Origin: SAR202 cluster bacterium
GTDB taxonomy: Bacteria; Chloroflexota; Dehalococcoidia; Lucifugimonadales; Lucifugimonadaceae
Length of the DNA stretch: 60,992 bases
Assembly (NCBI GenBank): GCA_009392285.1
Contig: VFGU01000008.1
Location: forward strand, 1-60,992
Direction of reading: 5' to 3'
Each line of letters begins with the position of its first letter. The stretch's first letter is position 1. Made by a program: the position numbers and the translations under genes. Of this stretch, positions 24,764 through 33,977 are shown one piece after another. The notes under the pieces were generated by a model. That model had not been told where the DNA came from. It made no database searches and saw only the letters and a list, made by a program, of their open reading frames with translations.

Positions 24764-25609
24764 TTAACTTCTTTCTAAATATTCATGAAGTTGAATTAAG
24801 CATATAGAGTCTTCCTCTAAATTTCTTCCATCTACTGCATAAATACTATCACCTGACATACCTTCTACGGCCCCTAAGTCAACTGATTTAGTTATTAATT
24901 CTTTAGCATCATCAACTGAAATTAAAAGGTTTTTATTTAAAATAGCCGATATTTCTGCAACAAGCCCATAAGCTCCCCAATTAGAACAACTAGAAATAAT
25001 TAAATTATTTACTTTTGTTACTGCAGGATTGTCTGGCAGTCCTTCTACTTTTTTTATTTCACTATTTAAATTCCCCATACCAATTTCGTTTCCTCCATCT
25101 CCAATACCAATACTAAATTTCGAATAGTTAAATAGGTAATCTATTTTTGCATTATATTTTGAAACATCTTCACCTTTCCAATTCCTGTACGTCCCATCTC
25201 CCATTAAAGATGCTCGCTCTATACTGATAGATAATGAGGGTGAAAATTTTTTAATTAAGTCATTAGCAAACTGTTTTGAATTTTCATGATTATCAACTGG
25301 GAATTCTACAATCTCATCTTCTTTTTCAGATATGCCTTCTAAAATACTATAAGACCATTTATCTGTTACATATATAACGTCAAACCCGATATCTTTTAAT
25401 GCCCTACCCAGCGCGATAGACCCTGCAGGACCATCTGTTTCAGATGCATTTGCATAAGATATAAAAAATCCAGTTACTATAAGCACTGTGCCCTTCCTTA
25501 CAACTACCTCATTTGCTGCGTCGGTTAAAAAATTATCACTTAAATAGTCTTTGAGTTTTGATATATTCCTGATATCTTTTTGTAATATTATGCCTTCTGC
25601 AACACCCAT
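24764..25609 (-). CDS. DUF4392 protein, D-glutamate cyclase C-terminal-like
   Basis: A 281-residue protein of the DUF4392 family, which corresponds to the C-terminal half of mammalian D-glutamate cyclase (DGLUCY), the enzyme that turns D-glutamate into 5-oxo-D-proline. Recognisable segments are FFISYANASETDGPAGSIALG near the start (written here in part), SIERASLMGDGTYRNW, and GIGDGGNEIGMGNL. The start shares one base with the stop of the DUF1445 gene (TAATG), so the two are co-translated. In animals both domains are one protein; here they are separate genes. The reaction is inferred from the family and has not been shown for split forms. Confidence 0.85.
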   Translation of the reverse strand: MGVAEGIILQKDIRNISKLKDYLSDNFLTDAANEVVVRKGTVLIVTGFFISYANASETDGPAGSIALGRALKDIGFDVIYVTDKWSYSILEGISEKEDEIVEFPVDNHENSKQFANDLIKKFSPSLSISIERASLMGDGTYRNWKGEDVSKYNAKIDYLFNYSKFSIGIGDGGNEIGMGNLNSEIKKVEGLPDNPAVTKVNNLIISSCSNWGAYGLVAEISAILNKNLLISVDDAKELITKSVDLGAVEGMSGDSIYAVDGRNLEEDSICLIQLHEYLERS

Positions 25610-26376
25610 TATTTTGCCTCATCTTTCAAATCAGTAACAAACATATATCCAGGAGAATGAGTATAAACAATTGGAATTTTAGCTTTTTTTAGTACAACTT
25701 GAGGTGTGACACCACATGCCCAAAAAACTGGCACATCACTATTACTTTGCTTTTCCCAATATTCACCAAAATCAGGATTGCTCAAATCATTAATACCAAT
25801 CTCAGATGGATTTCCAACATGAATTGGAGCACCATGATTTTTTTCATATTTAGACGTAATAGAAATAGTTTTTTCAACTTTATCTTCTGGTATCCACCTC
25901 ATAGAAACTACCAAGGGTCCTGAAAAATAAGTCGTGCTGTTCGTTTCTATGTTTGTAGAATACATTGCAACATTTCCATTTTTCTCAAAATGAGGCATAA
26001 ATATTTCTTCTTTTGATAAAGCAAATTCAAAAGAAAAGCTGCAACCAAGAAGAAATGTCACAAAATCATCTCTCCACTCTTCAATTAAATTACTTAAAGT
26101 ATCAACTAAATTTCCTTCTTCAAATTTTTTATATGACACAATATCTGTTCTTATATCAGCAGAAGGAGCCGATTTATAAGGAGTATAAGAGCCTGAATCT
26201 AGTTTTTCTATGATTGGACATGGCTTAGGATTTAAATTACAAAAATTCTCAAAATCATCGGCATAATCATTTGTGACTATTACCAAATTAGTTTGAATAT
26301 AATCTTTAGCAAACCCGCAAGTAGGCTCGTTAAAATTATTATTTCTAATTTTTTCTCTTAATAATTTAGAATCCAA
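25609..26376 (-). CDS. DUF1445 protein (putative hydro-lyase, D-glutamate cyclase N-terminal-like)
   Basis: A 255-residue DUF1445 protein. LLREKIRNNNFNEPTCGFA at the N-terminus, FLLGCSFSFEFAL in the middle, and FWACGVTPQVVLKKAKIP with YTHSPGYMFVTDL at the C-terminus are family hallmarks. The family is called putative hydro-lyase and forms the N-terminal half of DGLUCY. The start is TTG 26376 behind AAAGGA at about eight bases; no ATG fits. It precedes DUF4392 with a one-base overlap. It is divergent from the glycyl-tRNA synthetase gene. Confidence 0.88.
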   Translation of the reverse strand: MDSKLLREKIRNNNFNEPTCGFAKDYIQTNLVIVTNDYADDFENFCNLNPKPCPIIEKLDSGSYTPYKSAPSADIRTDIVSYKKFEEGNLVDTLSNLIEEWRDDFVTFLLGCSFSFEFALSKEEIFMPHFEKNGNVAMYSTNIETNSTTYFSGPLVVSMRWIPEDKVEKTISITSKYEKNHGAPIHVGNPSEIGINDLSNPDFGEYWEKQSNSDVPVFWACGVTPQVVLKKAKIPIVYTHSPGYMFVTDLKDEAK

Positions 26377-26402
26377 TGATTTTTTCCTTTAAATGTGTAG
26401 AA

Positions 26403-26431
26403 TTGTAAACACATATTCTAAATACTATATA
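26403..26431 (+). promoter_or_regulatory. Probable promoter of the glycyl-tRNA synthetase operon
   Basis: TTGTAA (26403-26408) and TATATA (26426-26431) are 17 bases apart in the 69-base divergent region. Each box matches consensus at four positions. The predicted transcript would start only a few bases before the GAGG ribosome-binding site at 26441-26444. Moderate support. Confidence 0.4.
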
Positions 26432-26445
26432 AAAATGATTGAGGT

Positions 26446-27762
26446 GTGAATTTGGTCACTTTAGACGCAATAGTTTCATTGGCAAAAAGAAGGGGTTTCG
26501 TTTTTCAAGGAAGCGAAATTTATGGGGGCCTTAGAAGCGTATGGGATTTTGGGCCACTAGGAATTGAACTGAAAAGAACCATCAAAGATGTATGGTGGAA
26601 GCATATGATACATCAAAGAGAAGATATTGAAGGCATAGATTCAGCTATCTTAATGCATCCAAGTGTATGGGAAGCAAGTGGTCATGTTTCTGGATTTACT
26701 GATCCCTTGGTAGAATGCAAAACTTGCCATAATAGATTTAGAGAAGACCAAATTGAAGATATTAAAATATGTCCAGAAAAAGGTTGTGAGGGCAAATTAA
26801 CTGAATCTAAGCAATTTAATTTAATGTTTCAAACTCACATGGGGCCAGTACAAGACAAAGGTTCGCAAATTTATCTAAGACCCGAGACTGCGCAGGGTAT
26901 ATTCGTAAATTTTGAAAATGTTATGACTTCAGCTAGAAAAAAAATACCTTTTGGAATAGGGCAAATTGGCAAATCTTTTAGAAATGAAATTACTCCAGGA
27001 AATTTTATTTTTAGAACAAGAGAATTCGAGCAAATGGAAATGGAATTTTTCTGCCAACCAGATTCTGCGGATGAATGGTTTAACTATTGGATAGAGTTTA
27101 GTCATAGTTGGTTTGAATTAATAGGAATTAAAAAATCTAATCTAAGAAAACGGGAACATACTACCGATGAAAGGCCACATTATGCCAAGGCAGCATTAGA
27201 TATTGAATACAATTTCCCTTGGGGATGGGGTGAACTTGAAACAATAAATAATAGAAGTGACCATGACCTGAAAAGTCATTCTGAAAAAAGTGGAAAAGAT
27301 CTTTCCTTCTTTGATGAAGAATCAAAAGAAAGGTATATCCCTTATGTTATTGAACCAGCTATGGGAGCAGACAGAACTGTATTAGCAGTTATTTGTGACG
27401 CTTATGACGAAGAGGATTTAGGAGATGAGAAAAGATCCCTACTAAGATTTAAACCAATAATCTCCCCTATTCAAGTGGCGGTACTACCTTTAAGTAAAAA
27501 TGAAAAATTAGCCGAAGTTAGCAACGAAATATATAAAAAACTACAAAAAATATACAGATGCCAATTTGATAATACTCAAAGTATTGGTAAGAGATATAGA
27601 AGGCAGGATGAAATAGGAACACCAATCTGCCTTACCATTGACTTCGACACCGTAGAAAAAGATCAGTGTGTAACATTAAGACATAGAGATACAATGGATC
27701 AAATTAGGATTAAAATAGAAGATATTGAAAAAGAAATAGAAAAATTATTTACCACCTTCTAA
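26446..27762 (+). CDS. glyQS: Glycyl-tRNA synthetase, single-chain (eukaryote/archaea-like) type
   Basis: A class II synthetase of 438 residues that charges tRNA-Gly. It is the homodimeric type and not the alpha2-beta2 type. GSEIYGGLRSVWDFGPLG near residue 22 and motif 2-3 segments YLRPETAQGIFVNF, RTREFEQMEMEFF and EPAMGADRTVLA are clear. A zinc-binding-like insert is CKTCHNRF followed by CPEKGCEG. The C-terminal anticodon-binding domain begins near PIQVAVLPL. The start is uncertain: GTG 26446 is almost on top of the GAGG at 26441-26444, while an in-frame TTG at 26452 has ideal spacing. Next gene follows by one base. Confidence 0.96.
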   Translation: MNLVTLDAIVSLAKRRGFVFQGSEIYGGLRSVWDFGPLGIELKRTIKDVWWKHMIHQREDIEGIDSAILMHPSVWEASGHVSGFTDPLVECKTCHNRFREDQIEDIKICPEKGCEGKLTESKQFNLMFQTHMGPVQDKGSQIYLRPETAQGIFVNFENVMTSARKKIPFGIGQIGKSFRNEITPGNFIFRTREFEQMEMEFFCQPDSADEWFNYWIEFSHSWFELIGIKKSNLRKREHTTDERPHYAKAALDIEYNFPWGWGELETINNRSDHDLKSHSEKSGKDLSFFDEESKERYIPYVIEPAMGADRTVLAVICDAYDEEDLGDEKRSLLRFKPIISPIQVAVLPLSKNEKLAEVSNEIYKKLQKIYRCQFDNTQSIGKRYRRQDEIGTPICLTIDFDTVEKDQCVTLRHRDTMDQIRIKIEDIEKEIEKLFTTF

Positions 27763-27763
27763 G

Positions 27764-28246
27764 ATGTCATTTAAAACTTTATTCTTATTAATTATAGTAT
27801 TTTTATTATCCTGTAATTCAGGGGATAATTCCGATAATCACTTAACTTTTAAAGGGTCTGATATAAATGGGGTTAAATTCAATTCAAAAGAATTTGAAGG
27901 AACTCCAATGATAATTAATTTTTGGTATCCATCTTGTCCGCCATGCACTAAGGAAATTCCTACTTTAGTAGAATTCAACAAAGAAAATAATCAAAAAATT
28001 CTGATGATAGGAATAATTCATAATTCACTTGTAGACTCTAAAGAAGATGCTATTAGTATGTTAGAAAAATTTGATGTTGAATACATAAATTTATACGACA
28101 AAGATAATTCACTTACAGAAGAATTTAATATTTTGGGTTTCCCTACTACCATATTTCTAGACAAAACTCACAAAGTAAATACAAAGTGGACTGGCTATCT
28201 TGATGAGAATACCCTTAAAAAAGAATCGTCAAAAATAAGTAAATAA
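27764..28246 (+). CDS. TlpA/ResA-like thioredoxin-fold lipoprotein
   Basis: A 160-residue secreted lipoprotein. The signal peptide ends in lipobox LLSC (Cys 17), followed by a short Ser/Asp/Asn linker. The redox domain has the active site FWYPSCPPCTKEIP (C-P-P-C) and the cis-Pro loop LGFPTTIFLDK. TlpA/ResA proteins reduce disulfides outside the membrane, for instance in cytochrome c or oxidase assembly. It lies one base after the glycyl-tRNA synthetase gene, and its last base is the first base of the CopD-like gene. A copper or haem assembly role together with that neighbour is plausible. Confidence 0.92.
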   Translation: MSFKTLFLLIIVFLLSCNSGDNSDNHLTFKGSDINGVKFNSKEFEGTPMIINFWYPSCPPCTKEIPTLVEFNKENNQKILMIGIIHNSLVDSKEDAISMLEKFDVEYINLYDKDNSLTEEFNILGFPTTIFLDKTHKVNTKWTGYLDENTLKKESSKISK

Positions 28247-28683
28247 TGTCAATATTTATATTCACAATTAATTTTATTCATTCAATTGCTGCCTCTATTT
28301 GGCTGGGAGGATGTTTTTTGATGATCACTTTATCAATCAGTCATAAATTTAAATTAATAGAAAATTACCAATCAATTTTTCAAACTATTTCTTACTCACT
28401 AAGGGAACTTGTAAATGGGTCAATGATCCTCATTTTCTTAACTGGAATAATTATGACAATTCAAAAACTTTCTCTAGTTCAAACTGATGCAAGTTATGCC
28501 ATAATACTAGGTTTAAAAATACTATTAAGTTTAGGTATACTTTTTAGAATTTGGCAATTTAGAAATTCTGGGTACCCTAGTTACTCGAATAAGTATTTGG
28601 AATGGCTAATGGGGTACAATTCTTTTGCAGTATATGGAGTTATGATTTTCTTCCTTGCAGATCTTCTGGAGAATATAGTCTAA
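28246..28683 (+). CDS. CopD/DUF2269-like integral membrane protein
   Basis: A 145-residue protein with four helices (about residues 3-25, 50-68, 80-100 and 120-142). The first helix carries HSIAASIWLGG, the His and WLGG pattern seen in CopD-like and DUF2269 proteins, which may bind copper or haem. Its overlap with the TlpA-like lipoprotein suggests a shared role in metal or cytochrome handling. Its last 44 bases overlap the 3' end of folK on the other strand, both being coding there. Confidence 0.75.
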   Translation: MSIFIFTINFIHSIAASIWLGGCFLMITLSISHKFKLIENYQSIFQTISYSLRELVNGSMILIFLTGIIMTIQKLSLVQTDASYAIILGLKILLSLGILFRIWQFRNSGYPSYSNKYLEWLMGYNSFAVYGVMIFFLADLLENIV

Positions 28684-29155
28684 CTTGCTCCCTGTATTCG
28701 GCGGTTCTTTGAATTTTCGCTAATAGTCCCTTTAAATTTAAATTAATTTGCTTAAAATTTAATTCGATATCTTTAATTGGAATTAACACAAAAGGTCTAA
28801 ATTTATAATTTCTATGAGGGACCGTAAAGTTTTTTTTATTAATTTTTTTTGAACCAATAATTATAATATCAATATCAATCACTCTGGGGCTTAAATCACC
28901 TTTTTTATCTCTTCCTAATTTTTTTTCAATTCTTTTAGTTAAATTTAGCAAAGAGTATGGGCTAATTTTCGATTTGAATAATGCTACCTGATTTAAATAA
29001 TTCCCATGAGTAGAAGATACACCTTGTGGTATCGTTTCATATATTGAAGATTCACTTATTAATCTTAATCTTTTGGAAAGAATTTTAATGGAACTCTCTA
29101 GGTATTTTTTTCTGTCGCCAAGGTTAGAACCAAGGCTAATTACAATTTCATTCAT
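28640..29155 (-). CDS. folK: 2-amino-4-hydroxy-6-hydroxymethyldihydropteridine pyrophosphokinase
   Basis: A 171-residue HPPK that transfers pyrophosphate from ATP to the pterin in folate synthesis. ISLGSNLGDRKKYLE is the N-terminal motif, NYLNQVALF the substrate loop, and SPRVIDIDIIII the conserved metal/ATP motif with its Asp pair. PHRNYKFRPFVLIPI follows as in other FolK. The ATG shares a base with the folP stop (TAATG). Its C-terminal 14 codons overlap the coding end of the CopD-like gene in antisense. Confidence 0.95.
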   Translation of the reverse strand: MNEIVISLGSNLGDRKKYLESSIKILSKRLRLISESSIYETIPQGVSSTHGNYLNQVALFKSKISPYSLLNLTKRIEKKLGRDKKGDLSPRVIDIDIIIIGSKKINKKNFTVPHRNYKFRPFVLIPIKDIELNFKQINLNLKGLLAKIQRTAEYREQVRLYSPEDLQGRKS

Positions 29156-29973
29156 TAACTTAGTTTTTCAATAAATTCTAATAAATTCTTAACCGCCACT
29201 GCATCATGAACTCGAAATAGTTTAGCTCCTTTTTCTCTACAAACTATCACTGAAGCAATTGAAATTTCTTCCCTTTCTTCTATAGAGACACTACCTGCTA
29301 TTTCCCCTAAAAATGATTTTCTAGAAGTTCCAACTAGGACAGGAATACCTAAATTACAAATTTGATCCAAATTTCTATGTAATTCGATGTTTTGCTCATA
29401 ATTTTTATTAAAACCAAATCCTGGATCTAAAATTATTTTATTGCTATCAACTCCATTAGAGTCTAAATAATCTATTTTTTCTATCAAATCTATTTTTACT
29501 TGCTCTGCAACTGAGTTATTGGTTTCTAAAGGTTTATTGTGAGTAAGAATGTATGGAATACTAGAACTCTTAACTACTTCAATCATCTCATCATCATATT
29601 CAAGCATTGATATATCGTTGATAATATTCGCACCCGCTTTAACTGCTTCATGTGCAACTTTTGATTTTCTTGTATCTATACTTACGGGGACATCTGAAAT
29701 TTTTCTCAAACTCTCTATAACTGACACTACCCTATCTACCTCTTGATTTTCAGAAATTTCAATAACATTTTCATATAAAGATTTAGGCCTAGTAGATTCA
29801 GCTCCTAAATCAATAATATCCACACCGTTATCTGTAAATAATTTAATTAAATTTAATGCTTTATCAATGTCAGACCCTATTCCGTCACCCGAAAAAGAAT
29901 CATCAGTTAAATTAACTATTCCAACTACAGCAGTTCTATTTTCTAGATCAAATTTGAAGTTTCCAATTTTCAT
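29155..29973 (-). CDS. folP: Dihydropteroate synthase
   Basis: A 272-residue TIM-barrel enzyme joining p-aminobenzoate to the pterin pyrophosphate made by FolK. IVNLTDDSFSGDG is the first signature (usually NxTPDSFSDGG, so TPD has become TDD here), IDLGAESTRP the second, and SIDTRKSKVAHEAVKAGANI and VGTSRKSFLG the later ones. No ribosome-binding site precedes the ATG. A minus-strand TTGTAA (30008 to 30003) with TATATA (29986 to 29981) would start the message almost at the ATG. folP-folK is a two-gene operon. Confidence 0.95.
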   Translation of the reverse strand: MKIGNFKFDLENRTAVVGIVNLTDDSFSGDGIGSDIDKALNLIKLFTDNGVDIIDLGAESTRPKSLYENVIEISENQEVDRVVSVIESLRKISDVPVSIDTRKSKVAHEAVKAGANIINDISMLEYDDEMIEVVKSSSIPYILTHNKPLETNNSVAEQVKIDLIEKIDYLDSNGVDSNKIILDPGFGFNKNYEQNIELHRNLDQICNLGIPVLVGTSRKSFLGEIAGSVSIEEREEISIASVIVCREKGAKLFRVHDAVAVKNLLEFIEKLS

Positions 29974-30018
29974 ACATTTATATATATCTTTTCTCTTATA
30001 ATTTACAACAAAAATTAT

Positions 30019-30047
30019 TTGATAGAAATCAATGTCTGAGATAGCAT
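30019..30047 (+). promoter_or_regulatory. Promoter of the pccB operon with very short leader
   Basis: TTGATA (30019-30024) and TAGCAT (30042-30047) are separated by 17 bases. The expected start is near 30054, seven bases before the ATG at 30061, and no ribosome-binding site exists there. This supports leaderless or near-leaderless translation of pccB. The divergent folP gene has a similar arrangement in the same 87-base gap. Confidence 0.5.
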
Positions 30048-30060
30048 TTACATTTGAAAA

Positions 30061-31647
30061 ATGAAAAAAAATTCTGAAAACAATACAAACTCCAAAAAAT
30101 CTAGTTCACCTGGCTCAAAGATTGAGAATCTTCAAGCCAGAAAAAGTGAAGCTAAATTAGGTGGAGGAGCCGAAAGACAAGAGGCTCAGCAAAAAAAGGG
30201 TAAAAAGTTAGCCAGAGAAAGACTTTCTTTATTATTTGATAACGGGAAATTTACCGAGATAGATCCTTTTGTTAAGCATAATTCTTCAGATTTTGGTCTT
30301 GATAAGACTAGGAAAGATGGTGATTCTGTAATATGCGGGTACGGAAGTGTTCATGGTCAACAAGTATTTGCTTTTTCACAAGATTTTACCGTTCTTGGCG
30401 GGTCACTATCCAAGGTAGCATCTAATAAAATATGCAAAGTGTTTGATCTAGCAATTAAGACTGGGTGCCCAATAGTAGGAATAAATGATTCTGGTGGCGC
30501 TAGAATTCAAGAAGGGGTAGATTCGTTATCTGGATATGGCGAACTATTCAAAAGAAACACAATGGCATCAGGTGTAATACCTCAAATAACAGTTGTAGTG
30601 GGGCCATCTGCAGGAGGAGCTGTTTATTCGCCAGCACTAACAGATTTCATATTCATGGTTGAAGGGGTGGGTCAAATGTATATTACTGGCCCTGAAGTGG
30701 TTAAAGCAGTAACTGGAGAAGATGTTAGCCATGATGATCTAGGAGGAGCAAATGCTCACTCTACTAAGAGTGGGGTTGCGCACTTTGTAAGTCAATCTGA
30801 AGCAGATTGTTTTGAAGATGTTAGAAATTTACTTAACATGCTACCTTCTAATAATGTTGATATTAAATCCAGCAATGAAACTTCTGGAGGTTCTGATCAA
30901 TCGATGCTTGATAACTTTATACCTGACACCCCCAATCAAAGTTATGATGTTAAAGAAGTGATTGAGACCATTATTGATTCAGGGTCTTTTGTTGAAGTCC
31001 AAGAATCTTATGCTCAAAATATAGTTGTAGGTTTTTCTAAATTTGGCGGAGAAACAGTTGGAATAGTAGCAAACCAACCAGACCATATGGCAGGCGTACT
31101 AGATATTAATGCTTCTTCTAAAGCCGCCAGATTCGTAAGATTTTGTGATTCATTTAATATTCCTATAGTAAGTTTGGTTGATGTTCCTGGATTCATGCCT
31201 GGAACTTCTCAAGAATATGGGGGAATAATAAGGCATGGCGCAAAACTTTTATACGCATATGTAGAAGCTACAGTCCCTAAGATAACAATAATAATGAGAA
31301 AGGCTTATGGAGGGGCTTATATAGTAATGGGATCTAAAGAACTAAGATGTGATGTAAATGTTGCTTGGCCATCAGCAGAAATTGCAGTTATGGGACCTGA
31401 GGGCGCTGTTAATATCATTGGCAGAAAAGAAATTTCAAGTGCAGAAGATCCTGAAAAGAAAAAACAGGAACTTATTGATAATTACAGAGATAAATTTGCT
31501 ACCCCATTTGTAGCTGCAGAAAAGGGATATTTGGATGATGTTATAGAGCCCTCACAAAGCAGGCAGCACATATTAAATAGCCTAAATATGCTAAGAAATA
31601 AAGTTGATCATAATCTTCCAAAAAAACACGGAAATATACCTCTTTAA
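30061..31647 (+). CDS. pccB: Acyl-CoA carboxylase carboxyltransferase subunit (propionyl-CoA carboxylase beta chain)
   Basis: A 528-residue carboxyltransferase. The N-terminal half contains GGSLSKVASNKICKVFDLA and the oxyanion segment VVVGPSAGGAVYSPALTDF; the C-terminal half has DVPGFMPGTSQEYGGIIRHG and MRKAYGGAYIVMGSK. These fit the PccB/methylmalonyl-CoA group, moving CO2 from carboxybiotin to propionyl-CoA. The first 25 residues are Ser/Asn/Lys-rich and low in complexity, an unusual extension. The biotin carboxylase and carrier subunits are not in the window. It begins an operon with an unknown protein, malate dehydrogenase and an SDR, linking propionate to the TCA cycle. Confidence 0.93.
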   Translation: MKKNSENNTNSKKSSSPGSKIENLQARKSEAKLGGGAERQEAQQKKGKKLARERLSLLFDNGKFTEIDPFVKHNSSDFGLDKTRKDGDSVICGYGSVHGQQVFAFSQDFTVLGGSLSKVASNKICKVFDLAIKTGCPIVGINDSGGARIQEGVDSLSGYGELFKRNTMASGVIPQITVVVGPSAGGAVYSPALTDFIFMVEGVGQMYITGPEVVKAVTGEDVSHDDLGGANAHSTKSGVAHFVSQSEADCFEDVRNLLNMLPSNNVDIKSSNETSGGSDQSMLDNFIPDTPNQSYDVKEVIETIIDSGSFVEVQESYAQNIVVGFSKFGGETVGIVANQPDHMAGVLDINASSKAARFVRFCDSFNIPIVSLVDVPGFMPGTSQEYGGIIRHGAKLLYAYVEATVPKITIIMRKAYGGAYIVMGSKELRCDVNVAWPSAEIAVMGPEGAVNIIGRKEISSAEDPEKKKQELIDNYRDKFATPFVAAEKGYLDDVIEPSQSRQHILNSLNMLRNKVDHNLPKKHGNIPL

Positions 31648-31661
31648 ACTGAAAGGAAATA

Positions 31662-33029
31662 ATGATTGATCTGCTAAAAATAGCAAAAATTGAAGCTAGT
31701 GGGGACAATTTATTTGAGGAATTATCAAATCTTTATGAAAATGCAAATATAAAACCTAATGGATATCCAGATGCAGTCGTATGGCAAGGTGGAAATCATG
31801 ATGGCAAAGTCAGCCCAGTTGCCCATTCTTTAACTGATGCATATGCTCTTCTTGGCACAATTGCAGCTATAGATATTCTTGGTTTGCCTTTCTATGCAGT
31901 ACCAATGTGGTCTCAATTTAGGCATGATACTAAATTAGAAGCTTTGGCTTGGTTCGGTAATATTCCAACAACATCCATTAAATGGTCTACTGCAGGGGAT
32001 GCCTACGTTAATGACGAAAGTGGAAATAAAGTAGTTGTCATGGGTAAATCTGGAAATGCACATCTAAGAACTCAAGCAGGAGTTTATTGCAACGTTAGGC
32101 CGTACGGCCCAATAACTGTTGTTAGGAGTATGCCTTGCCTTCCTTACTCTCAAGACAAAAGTAAATTTACTGTAAATGATTCGGGCATAGTTCATTCAGA
32201 AATGAACTCCCCTGGTGTTCAAATGGCATATGCAAACAGATTATTTCTGAAATTAGTAAATGATAGCGGAGCTATCGGACGTATTGCCACTAAACCTACT
32301 CAAGCAATGGAAGACGGGATTAATGCAGGTCTTCATTCCTGGTTAATTCAAGATACAAAGTTTGAAGTTGGCAGAAAATATGCAGTTGACCCATATGAGG
32401 AGCACAAGGAAAGTATAGATAAAATAATCAAATTACTTCCGCCGGATTTTAAAAACGGAATGGATAATTGGTCTGGAAGAATTGAGCAGCACATAGCTGA
32501 TACAAATTATGGCTTGCTAATATGGGATTTGATAAATAAACAAAATACTATTGTTCTATCTACAGACCTTGATGGAGATAGACTTACTGATCTTTTAGCT
32601 GATATTTCAGACCCATTAAGAACATTTTCAGGCATGGTAGCAAATAAACTTGGACAAGATATAGATACTAATAAATTGTGGTCTGATATGGGTTATACAA
32701 CTGGAAATGGGCGAGATATGACCTCAGTTATGTACAGAATGGAGGGTTCTCCAATTCATGAACAAACCTTAGGGTCGGCAGATGCGATGTTATTAAGATT
32801 ATTAGATGGCGATGAATGGGTTGGTGGGACAAAACAACCTTATGACCCAAGAATACACTTTGTGTTAATTAGAGATGCATATATAGATGCAAATCCTGAA
32901 AATAAAGAACTTCATGCATGGTTAGATAATGCATTAAATAAATTTGATGACATTTATTCTGGTGAAAGACCAGGATTTTTAGATGGATATAAAAAATTAA
33001 AAGATCAAATAACCCCTTGGGGCAACTAA
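31662..33029 (+). CDS. Unrecognised 455-residue soluble protein
   Basis: I do not recognise a family. The protein is soluble, with no signal peptide or membrane helix and a normal mix of residues. Segments likely to be conserved by their composition are VWQGGNHDGKVSPVAHSLTD near the start, FYAVPMWSQFRHDTKLEALA, KSGNAHLRTQAGVYCNVRPYG and STDLDGDRLTDLLADISDP. His, Asp and Arg in these look like catalytic or metal-site candidates. AAAGGA before the ATG supports translation. It lies 14 bases after pccB and 15 before mdh in one operon, which suggests an enzyme of acyl-CoA or C4-acid metabolism, but that is context only. Confidence 0.88.
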   Translation: MIDLLKIAKIEASGDNLFEELSNLYENANIKPNGYPDAVVWQGGNHDGKVSPVAHSLTDAYALLGTIAAIDILGLPFYAVPMWSQFRHDTKLEALAWFGNIPTTSIKWSTAGDAYVNDESGNKVVVMGKSGNAHLRTQAGVYCNVRPYGPITVVRSMPCLPYSQDKSKFTVNDSGIVHSEMNSPGVQMAYANRLFLKLVNDSGAIGRIATKPTQAMEDGINAGLHSWLIQDTKFEVGRKYAVDPYEEHKESIDKIIKLLPPDFKNGMDNWSGRIEQHIADTNYGLLIWDLINKQNTIVLSTDLDGDRLTDLLADISDPLRTFSGMVANKLGQDIDTNKLWSDMGYTTGNGRDMTSVMYRMEGSPIHEQTLGSADAMLLRLLDGDEWVGGTKQPYDPRIHFVLIRDAYIDANPENKELHAWLDNALNKFDDIYSGERPGFLDGYKKLKDQITPWGN

Positions 33030-33044
33030 GAAAGGAAAACTTAA

Positions 33045-33974
33045 ATGAAATCTAAAGTTACAGTTGTAGGCGCAGGAAATGTTGGAGCAACCACCGCTCA
33101 AAGAATTTTTGAAAAAGGTCATAGTGATGTTGTTTTAATTGACGTAGTAGAAGGAATTCCTCAAGGAAAGGCTCTTGATATTTTAGAAAGTGGTCCAATT
33201 GTAAAATCAGATGCAAAAATCATTGGCACAAACACCTATGAAGAATCTAATGATTCTGACATTGTTGTAATTACTGCTGGAATAGCTAGAAAGCCTGGAA
33301 TGAGTAGAGATGATTTATTGATAACCAATATGAATATAGTTGGATCAGTGACTGAAAGCATAATGAAACACTCTAAAAACCCTATTATCATTGTTGTTTC
33401 TAATCCTTTAGATGCAATGGTTCAGCACAGTTTTTCTAAAAGTGGTCTTTCAAAAGAAAGAGTAATTGGAATGGCAGGAATACTTGATACTGGAAGATTT
33501 AGAACCTTCTTATCTGAAGAATTAAATGTATCTGTAAATAGCATAGATGCATATGTTTTAGGTGGTCACGGGGACTCTATGGTTCCTCTGCTTAAAGCAA
33601 CGACTATAGGAGGTGTTCCAGTAGAGGAAATGATCGAAAAAAACCGACTTGAAGAAATAGTGCAAAGAACAAGAGATGGTGGAGCAGAAATTGTTGCTCA
33701 TCTGAAAACTGGAAGTGCATATTATGCACCATCGGCTGCAGTTGCCCAAATGGTAGATGCAATAATACATGACACTAAAGAGGTATTTCCATGCGCAGCA
33801 ATGCTTGATGGCGAATATGGAATTAAGGGTGTATACGCAGGTGTTCCAGTTAAATTAGGAAGTTCAGGAATTGAAGAAATTATTAATTTGAATTTAAGTC
33901 AAAGCGAGAAAGATGGTCTTCTTGCTTCTTCTAAGGCTGTTGAAGAATTAATTGAAGTTATGAAAGGCCAATAA
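33045..33974 (+). CDS. mdh: Malate dehydrogenase (LDH-like type)
   Basis: A 309-residue NAD-dependent malate dehydrogenase of the lactate-dehydrogenase-like group, the same length as the Chloroflexus enzyme. [13 protein letters not shown] binds NAD, and Asp in LIDVVEG prefers NAD to [21 protein letters not shown] contains the active-site loop with two Arg; Arg in place of Gln at the specificity position indicates malate. [11 protein letters not shown] holds the catalytic His. GAAAGGAAAA precedes the ATG. The operon with pccB would carry propionyl-CoA products toward oxaloacetate. Confidence 0.95.
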   Translation: MKSKVTVVGAGNVGATTAQRIFEKGHSDVVLIDVVEGIPQGKALDILESGPIVKSDAKIIGTNTYEESNDSDIVVITAGIARKPGMSRDDLLITNMNIVGSVTESIMKHSKNPIIIVVSNPLDAMVQHSFSKSGLSKERVIGMAGILDTGRFRTFLSEELNVSVNSIDAYVLGGHGDSMVPLLKATTIGGVPVEEMIEKNRLEEIVQRTRDGGAEIVAHLKTGSAYYAPSAAVAQMVDAIIHDTKEVFPCAAMLDGEYGIKGVYAGVPVKLGSSGIEEIINLNLSQSEKDGLLASSKAVEELIEVMKGQ

Positions 33975-33977
33975 ACC

